In this document: positions 34,875 to 43,481 of the stretch, piece after piece
Position numbering within the stretch: position 1 is the stretch's first letter
How the letters are laid out: the number at the start of each line of letters is the position of its first letter
Source of the DNA: a bacterium
GTDB taxonomy: Bacteria > Bacillota > Clostridia > Lachnospirales > Lachnospiraceae
NCBI GenBank assembly: GCA_023663725.1
Contig: JAMPGX010000004.1
Location: 178,476-242,475, forward strand
Length of the DNA: 64,000 nt
Direction of reading: 5' to 3'
Notes under the pieces: generated by a model
Told to the model about the DNA's origin: nothing
Databases searched by the model: none
Seen by the model: only the letters and a program-made list of their open reading frames with translations
Program-made: the position numbers and the translations under genes

Positions 34875-35090
34875 GGGGCAAATGCGAAACTGTCTTATGC
34901 CAGTACCGAATTGTGTAGCTTGTATATTCCATAAGCAGGCTCTTGAAAAACGTCAGTGCTTAGCGAGGTTTGCCGAATTTATTCGGCGCGAGCTTAGTAC
35001 TGTTACGTTTTTCACGAAGCGAGAGCGTGTCTGCGTTGGAATATACAAGCTACACAATGACACTCGCAAAGTTACCTTCACAATTACCAA
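34875..35090 (+). mobile_element. MITE-like palindromic element, copy 3
   Basis: A 216-bp non-coding element. The middle stem is perfect over 22 bp: 34910-34931 with 35037-35058, containing TAGCTTG / CAAGCTA where copy 4 has CATGTTG / CAACATA. The next inner stem is also perfect: GAAAAACGT (34945-34953) with ACGTTTTTC (35005-35013), replaced in copy 4 by ACCGT / ACGGT. The flanks CTAAGTAGTC (34865-34874) and CTAAGTGGAC (35092-35101) match at 8 of 10 positions, a decayed target-site duplication. Confidence 0.82.
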
Positions 35091-35124
35091 CCTAAGTGGA
35101 CGCATGAAAGGAGGCGCACGGCCG

Positions 35125-36213
35125 ATGAAAAAGAGAATCGCGAGTATCGAACTGCTGCGCATTCTTGCCATGATGATGGTAGTGATGCTGCACTATCTCT
35201 ATAAGGGCGGCCTTTTGACCTCCCTGACCGAAGAATTCAGCCCAACAGATTATACCGCCTGGCTTCTGGAAGCCTTTTCCATCGTGGCGGTGAACGTATA
35301 TATGCTGATCAGCGGATACTTTCTGGTGGAATCCAACTTTAAGCTGGGGCGGCTGGCAGAGCTGATCTGTCAGGTGCTGTTCTACAGCCTCCTGATTCCA
35401 CCAGTGCTGATGGCGCTGGGCCTGCTTGAGCCGGCCCAACTGACTATATACCAGCTGCTGCAATACCTGTTTCCTGGTCAGATGGTGCACTACTGGTTTA
35501 TCACCGCCTACCTGATCATGTATCTGTTTGTGCCGGTGATGGCGGCGGGAGTCAAACAGCTGAGCCGCAGACAGCTGGAGGTGATGATCGGACTGCTGCT
35601 GCTCTTTTTCTCCATCAGCAAATCCGTGTTGCCCGTGCATCTCGAGGTGGACAATCGCGGCTATGACGGGCTGTGGTTTCTGTGCGTATTTTTGGTGGCG
35701 GCGTATATGCGCCTGTATGGATTTCCCTTTCTGCAGAAGGGAAAACGGGCGCTGTTGTGCTATGTCGGAAGTTGTCTGCTGATCTATGGACTGACGATGG
35801 GATTGCACATAATATATCTGAGAACAGGGCGTTTGGGATATTTTATTCAGGCTGCCTATGACTATAATCATATCCTGAATCTGTTTGCAGCAATTTCCCT
35901 GTTCTATGCATTTTCTAATTGGAAGCTGTCCGGTGAAGGGGTGGTGGGCAAGACCATCCTGCGCGTTGCGCCCTACACTCTGGGAGTATACTTGCTGCAC
36001 GAGCATGTGGAGCTGCGCACCCGCTGGCCGCTCTGGTTGGGAGCGACGCCGCAGTGTAGTCCGCCGATCCTTGTGTTTCGGGCGATTATCAGCGTGTTGG
36101 CGGTATTTATAGTAGGCGTTTTGGTAGACATGGTGCGGGGCGCTCTGTTTAAGCTGGCAAAAGGGGTGTATCGGAAGCTGTCGAATAAGCATGCGGATAA
36201 AACATGCAAATAA
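35125..36213 (+). CDS. AT3-family (OafA-like) membrane acyltransferase
   Basis: A 362-residue protein of about ten membrane segments of the acyltransferase-3 family: IASIELLRILAMMMVVMLHY at the start, VYMLISGYFLV in the third segment, HYWFITAYLIMYL near 130, and a terminal helix. These enzymes move acyl groups, usually acetyl, across the membrane to cell-surface sugars. There is no fused SGNH domain, but separate SGNH proteins are encoded in this locus. ATG 35125 is 10 bases after AAAGGAGG. The frame is open through mobile element copy 3, and that extension is not real protein. Confidence 0.8.
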   Translation: MKKRIASIELLRILAMMMVVMLHYLYKGGLLTSLTEEFSPTDYTAWLLEAFSIVAVNVYMLISGYFLVESNFKLGRLAELICQVLFYSLLIPPVLMALGLLEPAQLTIYQLLQYLFPGQMVHYWFITAYLIMYLFVPVMAAGVKQLSRRQLEVMIGLLLLFFSISKSVLPVHLEVDNRGYDGLWFLCVFLVAAYMRLYGFPFLQKGKRALLCYVGSCLLIYGLTMGLHIIYLRTGRLGYFIQAAYDYNHILNLFAAISLFYAFSNWKLSGEGVVGKTILRVAPYTLGVYLLHEHVELRTRWPLWLGATPQCSPPILVFRAIISVLAVFIVGVLVDMVRGALFKLAKGVYRKLSNKHADKTCK

Positions 36214-36238
36214 AACGTGTAGATAGAGGAGAAAAAAG

Positions 36239-37369
36239 ATGATTACGTTTAATGTGCCGCCCTATGTGGGCAAGGAAATGGAGTATATCAAGGAGTGTGT
36301 GGAACAGCAGAAGATATGCGGAGACGGTCCGTATACCAAAAAGTGCAACGAGTGGATAGAGAGACAGACAGGGACCACAAAGTGTCTGCTGACCACCTCC
36401 TGCACCCATGCCACGGAGATGGCGGCCCTGCTGACTGGAATCAGGGAGGGGGATGAGGTGATCATGCCCGCCTATACGTTTGTATCCACGGCGGACGCCT
36501 TTGTGCTGAGGGGCGCGAAGCCGGTGTTTGTGGATATCCGGCCGGATACGATGAACCTTGATGAGAACCTGATTGAAGCCGCTGTCACGGAGCGGACCAG
36601 GGCGATTGTGCCGGTGCATTATGCGGGCGTGGCGTGCGAGATGGACAAGATCATGGAGCTCGCCCGCAAATATCAGCTTGCAGTCATCGAGGATGCCGCT
36701 CAGGGCATCATGTCCACTTACAAGGGCAAGGCGCTGGGAACCTTTGGCGACTATGGGTGCTTCAGCTTCCACGAGACCAAGAACTTCAGCATGGGCGAGG
36801 GCGGCGCGCTGCTGATTCGCGATGCGGAAAATATAGAGAGCGCGGAGATCATCAGGGAGAAGGGCACGAACCGCAGCAAATTTTATCGGGGACAGATTGA
36901 CAAATATACCTGGATTGATTACGGCTCGTCCTATCTTCCCAGCGATATGAATGCCGCATACCTGTATGCCCAGCTGGAGATGGCCCAGGAGATCACGGCG
37001 GCCCGCATGGACTGCTGGAGGCGGTATGAGGAAAATCTCCGTCCGTTGGCAGAGGCGGGTAAGCTTGAGCTGCCGGTGGTGCCGGAGGGATGTACGCACA
37101 ATGCCCATATGTTCTATATCAAGACAAAGGATATAGAGGAGAGAACGGCGCTGATTGATTATCTGAAGGAGCGGCAGGTGCACAGCGTATTCCACTATAT
37201 CCCGCTGCACACGGCTCCCGCCGGACTGAAGTATGGCCGGTTCCACGGGGAGGATAAGTATACCACGAGGGAGAGCGAGCGTCTTCTGCGGCTCCCCATG
37301 TTCTACCGGCTGACTTTGGAACAGGTGGATTATATCTGCGAGCAGGTGAAGAGCTTCTATGAAGGTTAG
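36239..37369 (+). CDS. wecE: dTDP-4-amino-4,6-dideoxygalactose transaminase
   Basis: A 376-residue PLP-dependent aminotransferase that resembles Escherichia coli WecE along its whole length: GDGPYTKKCNEWIE, DEVIMPAYTFVSTADAFVLR near 72, VPVHYAGVACEMDKIM near 124, EDAAQGIMSTYKGKALGTFG near 151, the PLP lysine in HETKNFSMGEGG (Lys181), and FHGEDKYTTRESERLLRLP. It would turn dTDP-4-keto-6-deoxyglucose into dTDP-Fuc4N with glutamate as amino donor. Its substrate can be made by rmlA and rmlB of this window. The next gene overlaps its end by 11 bases. Confidence 0.88.
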   Translation: MITFNVPPYVGKEMEYIKECVEQQKICGDGPYTKKCNEWIERQTGTTKCLLTTSCTHATEMAALLTGIREGDEVIMPAYTFVSTADAFVLRGAKPVFVDIRPDTMNLDENLIEAAVTERTRAIVPVHYAGVACEMDKIMELARKYQLAVIEDAAQGIMSTYKGKALGTFGDYGCFSFHETKNFSMGEGGALLIRDAENIESAEIIREKGTNRSKFYRGQIDKYTWIDYGSSYLPSDMNAAYLYAQLEMAQEITAARMDCWRRYEENLRPLAEAGKLELPVVPEGCTHNAHMFYIKTKDIEERTALIDYLKERQVHSVFHYIPLHTAPAGLKYGRFHGEDKYTTRESERLLRLPMFYRLTLEQVDYICEQVKSFYEG

Positions 37370-38732
37370 AGAGATGCGGAGGGCGGGAAGACATATACAG
37401 GGAGTGCTGCGGGCGGCTCTCGCCTGCGGCATGGGCGTTCAGATCTCGATGGGCCTGGTCTGGCTGGTCTACAATATCGGTGGGATGCAGAGCTTCCAGG
37501 AGAGTATGGCGCTTCTTGCGGGCAGGGCCTCTGGGACAGGGATGTACAGCGGCGTACTGTACCAGACTCTGGCGGCCGCCTTCTCCTCCCATCTGTGGAT
37601 TTTGTACGGGCTGCAGTTGGCGGTGGCGTGCCTGGCAGCTTACGGGCTGACAGCCTGTTTTGTGGCGAAGGAAAAAAGGGTATTTCGGCTGTTTTGCACG
37701 CTGGCGCTGATCACAATCCCCCAGGCCATGCAGTGTCACCTGGCAGTGCTGCCTTGGTCTCTGGGAACCTCGATCTTACTTTGGGAGATTGTGCTGTGGC
37801 GAAGCATCTGGCGGGATACGCTTGATGGATGCGGGGAAAAGCCGCCACAGGGGACCCAGAAGCGGCGGCTTGCAGGTATGCTGTCAGGCTGGCTGCTGCT
37901 CCTGTTGATCCTGCCCGCATATGCCTGGTTTATTTTGCCGATTGTCTTCGCCGCTCTGTGGAGACTTACCAGGAGAAGATGGATTTGCGGGTTGGCGCTG
38001 CTGGCTCTGTGTCTGTGCAATGTGACGGTAAGCTTTGGCTGGAACCCTGCCGATTGGAATCGCAGGCTGGCGATAAGCGCGTTGAGTCGCACCGGATGGC
38101 CCAGCTTCGAGAGCGACTATGAGACATTTCCACAACAGTTGCATGAGGATATCGGTCCGGTGATAGCCAGAGATGTGACCGCCTATGCGGACGGGGTGGA
38201 GAGAGTGCTGATTCCCAGGCTTGAGGAGCTGTATGGGGAGGAAAAAACCACCACTGTCCTGTGGGAACTGACCGGAATCTGTCTGCGGGATAACCTGAGG
38301 ACGGACTTGAAAAATATCGTCTGGGATATGGCGGCCTACCATGCCACGCCGCCCGTTTTGACTATGCAGCTGCGGGGGCGCGCTTATGAGGCCTACAGCG
38401 GAAACAATTATGAGCAGATGAAGTCCGAAGCGCCCCTGCTTACGCAGTACTATATAACCTATACAGGCAGATGGTGGTGGATGATGTTGGCGCTGGCGGC
38501 GGGAATCTGGCTGTGCGGGCTGCCGCGGCGCGGCAATGGCGGGGGACAGGCCCCTAGGCTGCGCTCTTTTGTCCGCTACTGGCTTCCAGTACTGGCCGGC
38601 ATGGAGTGGATGATTCTCAGCCAGGTGCTCCGCGGAAGCGGCATTATGGATTACAAGAAGACTATGTGGGTGACGGTACTCTGGTATTGGATCGCGCTCT
38701 GTCAGCTCGCAGGCAGAGATGCCCGTAGATAA
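37359..38732 (+). CDS. polytopic membrane protein of unknown function
   Basis: A 457-residue protein with about eight to nine membrane segments and one large outer region (about 240-355, VSFGWNPADWNRRLA through KSEAPLLTQYY). I do not recognise a family. The size, topology and location suggest another GT-C-like or glycan-acting membrane protein, but the clear Asp motif of the other candidates is not present in the first outer loop (GGMQSFQESMALL). It overlaps wecE by 11 bases and precedes the next gene by 17, so it is operonic. ATG 37374 is an alternative start. Confidence 0.6.
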   Translation: MKVREMRRAGRHIQGVLRAALACGMGVQISMGLVWLVYNIGGMQSFQESMALLAGRASGTGMYSGVLYQTLAAAFSSHLWILYGLQLAVACLAAYGLTACFVAKEKRVFRLFCTLALITIPQAMQCHLAVLPWSLGTSILLWEIVLWRSIWRDTLDGCGEKPPQGTQKRRLAGMLSGWLLLLLILPAYAWFILPIVFAALWRLTRRRWICGLALLALCLCNVTVSFGWNPADWNRRLAISALSRTGWPSFESDYETFPQQLHEDIGPVIARDVTAYADGVERVLIPRLEELYGEEKTTTVLWELTGICLRDNLRTDLKNIVWDMAAYHATPPVLTMQLRGRAYEAYSGNNYEQMKSEAPLLTQYYITYTGRWWWMMLALAAGIWLCGLPRRGNGGGQAPRLRSFVRYWLPVLAGMEWMILSQVLRGSGIMDYKKTMWVTVLWYWIALCQLAGRDARR

Positions 38733-38749
38733 CAGGAAGGAAGGAACGT

Positions 38750-39826
38750 ATGGCAATCGCGGCAGGATGCATAATATTATTCATATGGCTTGTGGGAATA
38801 CCGGTGTTGATCGGAGCGATTCCCGCGTTTTTCGCGGCTGGCCGGAAATATTCTCTGGCGTTTATGTGGACCAGCGGCTATATGATTGCCTGGGCGTTGT
38901 TTCAACTGTTGACAGTGCCGTTTGTGCTCGCGCATATCTCACAGGGCTTCCTGGCGGTGGTGAGACTGTATGCCTGCTGTACGCTGGCGTTGGCGGCTCT
39001 GGGGCTGTTCATGCTGATCCTTTCCCGCAGAAGAAGAGGAGCGCTGGCAGTGGTTGAGGGAATAGAACACAGTGACGCTAAGCCACGCAGGATTTACTGG
39101 GGAATATTTGTCGCGCTGATAGCCCTTCAGATGATTTTGGCGGTGGCGATGACCTATGGGGATGGAGATGACGCCTACTATGTGGCAGTCTCCACCCTGA
39201 CGGAGAACAGCAAGACGATGTATGAGCTGATGCCCTATTCCATGGGGAACACAGGCCTTGATCTGCGCCATGGCCTGGCACCATTTCCGGTATGGATTGC
39301 TTTTCTGGCCAATATATCGGGTATCCGCACTGTCAGCGTGGCTCATGTGGCTGTGCCATTGGCCCTGATTCCCACCACCTACCTGATTTATTACCAGATT
39401 GGCAACCAGCTTTTGGACAGGAATAGAGAGAAGCTGCCATTGTTTCTGTGCTTTACGGCCATTCTGACTATTTTTGGCAACTGCTCCATCTATACGATGG
39501 AGAACTTTATGTTGGCCCGCAGTCGTCAGGGGAAAGCGGCATTGGGCAGTATCGTGATCCCCATGATTATTCTCCTGTTTTTGCTGATTCTGGGCCGATT
39601 GGAAAAGGGGCGGAAGGACCAGTGGACGCTCTGGCTGCTGTTGGCGGCGACGGTGACGGCGGCCTGCCTGTGTACCACGCTGGGCACGATGCTTACCTGC
39701 CTGTTGTTAGGTGTAACCAGTGTATGCAGCGCACTGGTATACAGGAGACCAGGGCTGCTGATCAAGACCGGATTGTGTTGCATTCCGGCAGTGGCATACG
39801 CGGTGCTGTATTTTCTGGTGCTGTAG
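38750..39826 (+). CDS. polytopic membrane protein (GT-C-like, acidic loop)
   Basis: A 358-residue protein with about nine membrane segments. After the fourth it carries TYGDGDDAYYVAVSTL near 135-150, an acidic loop motif like those of GT-C transferases. It ends inside a hydrophobic segment (VLYFLVL) without the soluble tail seen in related proteins. The next gene encodes a smaller membrane protein that may work with it. The stop TAG lies before the target duplication of mobile element copy 4, so the element did not cause the stop. ATG 38750 has a near-perfect GGAAGGAAGGA ribosome site. Confidence 0.6.
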   Translation: MAIAAGCIILFIWLVGIPVLIGAIPAFFAAGRKYSLAFMWTSGYMIAWALFQLLTVPFVLAHISQGFLAVVRLYACCTLALAALGLFMLILSRRRRGALAVVEGIEHSDAKPRRIYWGIFVALIALQMILAVAMTYGDGDDAYYVAVSTLTENSKTMYELMPYSMGNTGLDLRHGLAPFPVWIAFLANISGIRTVSVAHVAVPLALIPTTYLIYYQIGNQLLDRNREKLPLFLCFTAILTIFGNCSIYTMENFMLARSRQGKAALGSIVIPMIILLFLLILGRLEKGRKDQWTLWLLLAATVTAACLCTTLGTMLTCLLLGVTSVCSALVYRRPGLLIKTGLCCIPAVAYAVLYFLVL

Positions 39827-39844
39827 AGCGACATCAAAGAGTGA

Positions 39845-40065
39845 TAGGCAATTGCGAAACTGTTTATTGCCAGTACCGAATTGTGCATGTTGTATATTCC
39901 ATAAGCAATGCCCTTTCGAACCGTCGGTACTTAGCGAGGTCTGCCGAATTCATTCGGCACGAGCTTAGTACCACTACGGTGAGAACGGAGCGAGAGCGTG
40001 CTTGCGTTGGAATATACAACATACACAATGACACTTGCATAGTAACCAAGTTTCGCAATCGTCTA
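39845..40065 (+). mobile_element. MITE-like palindromic element, copy 4 (best preserved)
   Basis: A 221-bp non-coding element with 17-bp terminal inverted repeats (39845-39861 and 40049-40065, 15 of 17 matching) and exact 11-bp flanking direct repeats TCAAAGAGTGA (39834-39844 and 40066-40076). Inside, 39880-39901 pairs with 40008-40029 (21 of 22), ACCGT with ACGGT, GGTACTTAGC with GCTTAGTACC (one mismatch), and TGCCGAAT-TC-ATTCGGCA closes the centre. It has no coding capacity, which fits a MITE moved by a transposase encoded elsewhere. Confidence 0.9.
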
Positions 40066-40099
40066 TCAAAGAGTGAGTATAAAAGGAGGGGAAGAGGCC

Positions 40100-40861
40100 A
40101 TGTGGCAGATGATCGCCAGATTGTTTCAGAACTATATGGGGGTGGGCCTGATCATGGGATGGTATCTGCTTGCTCTGGTATATCTGTGGTTCACGGAGAA
40201 GGATCGGCGCAGGCGGATCATGCTTCTCTATGTGCCTCTGACGGTGCTGGTCCTGTATTTTAATCCTCTGTTTGCCCGTCTGATGTATGAGGTGCTGGGC
40301 GATGAGATCTACTACCGGATTCTGTGGCTTCTGCCTGTGACAGTGGTGATCGCCTACGCGGTGGTGAACCTGTATGGACAGCTAATCGGCAGAAAAAGGT
40401 ATCTTTTTGCGATGCTTTCCACCGTGCTGGCGATAGTCAGCGGAAGCTGCGTCTATGCCAGTCCCCATTTTTCGGTTGCGCAGAATCTCTATCACATGCC
40501 TCAGGCTGTGGTGGATATCTGCGATGCCATCGGGGTGGAGGGGCGTGAGGTCATGGCTGTCTTTCCCCGTGAGATGCTCTCCTATGTGCGGCAGTATAGT
40601 CCCCTGGTATGCATGCCGTATGGCAGAGAGATATTGGTGGAGGGCTGGAAGGCATCGTCCCCTCTGTTTGACGCGATGGAGGAGGTGGTACTGGATATGG
40701 ATGTGATCCTTCCGCTGGCCAAAGGCTATTCCAGCCATTATGTCATCGTGCCGGCAGATAAGGTGGTCATTGGAAATGTGGAGGATTATGACTTCGTGCT
40801 GGTGAATCAGATTGATGGGTACGATATCTATCAGGACATGACTGTGTATATAGGACTGTGA
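40100..40861 (+). CDS. small membrane protein with soluble C-terminal domain
   Basis: A 253-residue protein with four membrane segments in the first 130 residues and a soluble C-terminal half (SPHFSVAQNLYHMPQAVVDICDAIG onward). The tail resembles the C-terminal soluble parts of the longer GT-C-like proteins in this window. With the preceding protein, which lacks such a tail, it could form a split two-gene version of one such enzyme. I do not recognise a family. ATG 40100 follows AAAAGGAGGGG; mobile element copy 4 lies just upstream. Confidence 0.6.
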   Translation: MWQMIARLFQNYMGVGLIMGWYLLALVYLWFTEKDRRRRIMLLYVPLTVLVLYFNPLFARLMYEVLGDEIYYRILWLLPVTVVIAYAVVNLYGQLIGRKRYLFAMLSTVLAIVSGSCVYASPHFSVAQNLYHMPQAVVDICDAIGVEGREVMAVFPREMLSYVRQYSPLVCMPYGREILVEGWKASSPLFDAMEEVVLDMDVILPLAKGYSSHYVIVPADKVVIGNVEDYDFVLVNQIDGYDIYQDMTVYIGL

Positions 40862-40918
40862 CGGGGAACCGCAGGACAGACGGCGGCAGGCGGTATTGTG
40901 ACAGAGGGAGGAGCGGAT

Positions 40919-42211
40919 ATGAGAGTCTTGTGGGTGTGCAATATCATGTTGCCGGCGATCGCGGCATCCCTGCAGCGGGAAAGCAGCAATAAGGAAGGCT
41001 GGTTGACCGGTTTGTTTGAAACGCTCTGTAAGGGCGTACCCGGACTTGAGCTGGGGGTTGCGTTCCCCGTCTCCCCTGTGGAGGAAAAGTTAAAAGGCAG
41101 TCTGGAAGCGGTTAAATTTTTTGGCTTTCGTGAAAAAACGAGTAAACCCGATCAATTTGATCCGATGCTGGAGCAGGAAATGCAAGAAATCCTGCAAGAT
41201 TTTCAACCGGATTTGCTGCACTGCTTTGGCGCAGAATATCCTCATACGCTGGCGGCTGTGCGAGCCTATGGCAGACCGGACAGGAGCCTGATCTCTATGC
41301 AGGGATTATGTACGCTGTGCGCGGAGGCGTATATGGCTAATCTGCCGGAGAGGGTGAAGACCTCTGTAACCTTTCGCGACTGGCTGAAAAGGGACAGCTT
41401 GCTTCAGCAGCAGGACAAGTTCCGGCTCCGCGGGCGGCATGAGCAGGAGGCGGTGAGCTTGGCGCGGCATGTGGCGGGACGAACTGCCTGGGACAGACAG
41501 TGGACCGCGGTATGGAATCCCAAGGTCGAGTACCATCTGCTGAATGAAACCCTGCGTCCCTGTTTTTATCAGGGAAAGTGGCAATATCAGAGCTGTGACA
41601 GGCACACACTGTTTATGAGCCAGGGAGATTATCCGCTCAAGGGTCTGCACTATATGCTGGATGCCATGCCGGTGATCCTGGAGCGATATCCGGACACGCA
41701 GCTGTGTGTGGCGGGCAACAGCCTGCTGCGCGGCGGTCTTCTCGCGCCGCTGAAAATCTCCGGCTATGGCAGATACCTGGAGAAGCGGATCAAGGGTCTG
41801 GAACTGTCAGGGCATGTGACCTTTCTGGGATCGCTTGGAGCGGAACAGATGAAGCGGCAATATCTGCGCTGTAATGCCTATGTGTGCGCCTCCTCCTGTG
41901 AGAATTCACCCAATTCGCTGGGGGAGGCGATGCTTCTGGGCGTCCCTGTGGTGGCCGGCGTCGCCGGCGGCATCGGCTCGATGATCACACAGCAGGAGGG
42001 CTGGCTGTTCCCCGGCTACGGCGGGGAGGGCGAAGGACAGGGAGAGCGTATCAGCAAAGCTCTGGCGGAATGTGTGTTGGAGGTGTTTGATCTGGGGGAG
42101 CAGGTGGGCGAGAGGACAGAGAGGGCGGCGGCCCATGCGCGCGGAACCCATGATGGGGCGGAGAACACGAGGCAGCTCATTGCGCTGTATGAGGAGCTGA
42201 CAGAGGTATAG
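40919..42211 (+). CDS. GT4 family glycosyltransferase
   Basis: A 430-residue GT-B fold enzyme. The N-terminal half begins MRVLWVCNIMLPAIAASLQ; the C-terminal half has the GT4 nucleotide-sugar site CENSPNSLGEAMLLGVPVV near 330 (E-x7-E) and GYPDTQ-like helices before it. It is soluble and cytoplasmic and would use a nucleotide sugar with retention of configuration. Specificity cannot be read. ATG 40919 is 6 bases after GGGAGGAG; a GTG 21 bases earlier is possible. It is the first of three glycosyltransferase genes in a row. Confidence 0.85.
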   Translation: MRVLWVCNIMLPAIAASLQRESSNKEGWLTGLFETLCKGVPGLELGVAFPVSPVEEKLKGSLEAVKFFGFREKTSKPDQFDPMLEQEMQEILQDFQPDLLHCFGAEYPHTLAAVRAYGRPDRSLISMQGLCTLCAEAYMANLPERVKTSVTFRDWLKRDSLLQQQDKFRLRGRHEQEAVSLARHVAGRTAWDRQWTAVWNPKVEYHLLNETLRPCFYQGKWQYQSCDRHTLFMSQGDYPLKGLHYMLDAMPVILERYPDTQLCVAGNSLLRGGLLAPLKISGYGRYLEKRIKGLELSGHVTFLGSLGAEQMKRQYLRCNAYVCASSCENSPNSLGEAMLLGVPVVAGVAGGIGSMITQQEGWLFPGYGGEGEGQGERISKALAECVLEVFDLGEQVGERTERAAAHARGTHDGAENTRQLIALYEELTEV

Positions 42212-42260
42212 CGCCGTGGTGGAGTCCGCCATAGGGCGATCAGAGGAACCGGAGGAAGGT

Positions 42261-43424
42261 ATGAGGCTTGTTTTTGTATCCAATTATATCAATCATCATC
42301 AGATGCCTCTGAGCCGGGAGCTGCAGCGGCTGTGTCAGGCGGACGGGGGGAGCTATACCTTCGTGCAGACGGAGCCGATGGAGCAGGAGCGAATCCGCAT
42401 GGGCTGGGGGGAGGCTCTGGGGCAGGCTGATTTCGTTCGCAGCTACCAGGAGGCAGGCGGGGATTGTATGCGGCTGATCGATGAGGCGGACGCGGTCATT
42501 TTTGGCGGCTGCGAGGATGAGACATTCATTGAGCGCAGGCTGGAGGAGGGAAAACCCGTCTGGCGCTACAGTGAACCGCTGTACAAGACTGGAAGATACA
42601 AGTGGATCAGTCCCAGAGGCTTGAAAAAGAAGTATCACGACCATACCCGCCATCGGGATAAGAGGGTGTATCTGTTGTGTGCGGGGGCCTATGTAGCGGG
42701 TGACTTCCGCCTGGTGGGGGCATACGGCGGGAAGAGGTTCCGGTATGGGTATTTTCCAGAATTCCGGCAGCAGGACATGAAGAGTCTGTTGGATGGGAAG
42801 GATCAGGCTTCCCAGGGATGTCTGAGGCTGCTCTGGGCGGCCCGCATGATCGATTGGAAGCATCCGGAGACGGCATTGCAGGTGGCGGCGGGATTGCGGG
42901 AGCAGGGGATCCGTTTTCAACTGGATATGATAGGCGATGGAGATCTGTTTCAAGAGACGCGGGAGCGGGCGAAGGGGATGGGCCTGGAGGGGCAGATCAG
43001 CTTTCGGGGATACTGCAATCCCGAATTGACGCGGGATTATATGGAGAAGGCCCATATCTTTCTGGCGACCAGCGATCGGCAGGAAGGCTGGGGAGCTGTG
43101 GTCAACGAGGCCATGAACAGCGGCTGCGCCGTAATCGCCGGAGAGGGTATGGGTTCGGCGCCCTATCTGATTGAGCATGGGAGGAACGGCTATCTGTATG
43201 ACCACAGAAAGAGCGATCAGGCCGTAGAGCTGGCGCTGGAGCTGGCGAAGAGCGGTCAGATGATGAGGCGGCTGGGGGAGGCGGCTTATGAGACGATACG
43301 GGAGCTGTGGAATCCACAGATCGCGGCGCGGCGCCTGTATGCCTGCATCGCCGCAGAGTTGGCCGGACAGAAGCTGCCGGAATACGAACAGGGTCCCATG
43401 AGCAGGGATGAGGTGTGTCTATAG
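42261..43424 (+). CDS. GT4 family glycosyltransferase
   Basis: A 387-residue GT-B enzyme: MRLVFVSNYINHHQMPLSREL at the start, LLWAARMIDWKHPE near 193 opening the second domain, and RQEGWGAVVNEAMNSGCAVI near 278 with the two Glu of the E-x7-E motif. No membrane segments. ATG 42261 is preceded by GGAGGAAGG. It probably adds one sugar to the growing lipid-linked or nascent chain in the cytoplasm; donor and acceptor are unknown. Confidence 0.85.
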   Translation: MRLVFVSNYINHHQMPLSRELQRLCQADGGSYTFVQTEPMEQERIRMGWGEALGQADFVRSYQEAGGDCMRLIDEADAVIFGGCEDETFIERRLEEGKPVWRYSEPLYKTGRYKWISPRGLKKKYHDHTRHRDKRVYLLCAGAYVAGDFRLVGAYGGKRFRYGYFPEFRQQDMKSLLDGKDQASQGCLRLLWAARMIDWKHPETALQVAAGLREQGIRFQLDMIGDGDLFQETRERAKGMGLEGQISFRGYCNPELTRDYMEKAHIFLATSDRQEGWGAVVNEAMNSGCAVIAGEGMGSAPYLIEHGRNGYLYDHRKSDQAVELALELAKSGQMMRRLGEAAYETIRELWNPQIAARRLYACIAAELAGQKLPEYEQGPMSRDEVCL

Positions 43425-43481
43425 AGCAGGCCATACATGCGGCAGATAATGGCCGGATGGCAGGGCATGACAGGAGCGAAT

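Noticed and set aside
34882-35124. N-terminal extension of the AT3 acyltransferase through upstream sequence
   Set aside because: The extension is read through mobile element copy 3. AT3 proteins begin at the IASIELLRIL segment, and AAAGGAGG precedes ATG 35125.
39800-40100. Idea that mobile element copy 4 disrupted one long gene
   Set aside because: The TAG stop at 39824-39826 lies before the left target duplication, so it existed before insertion.
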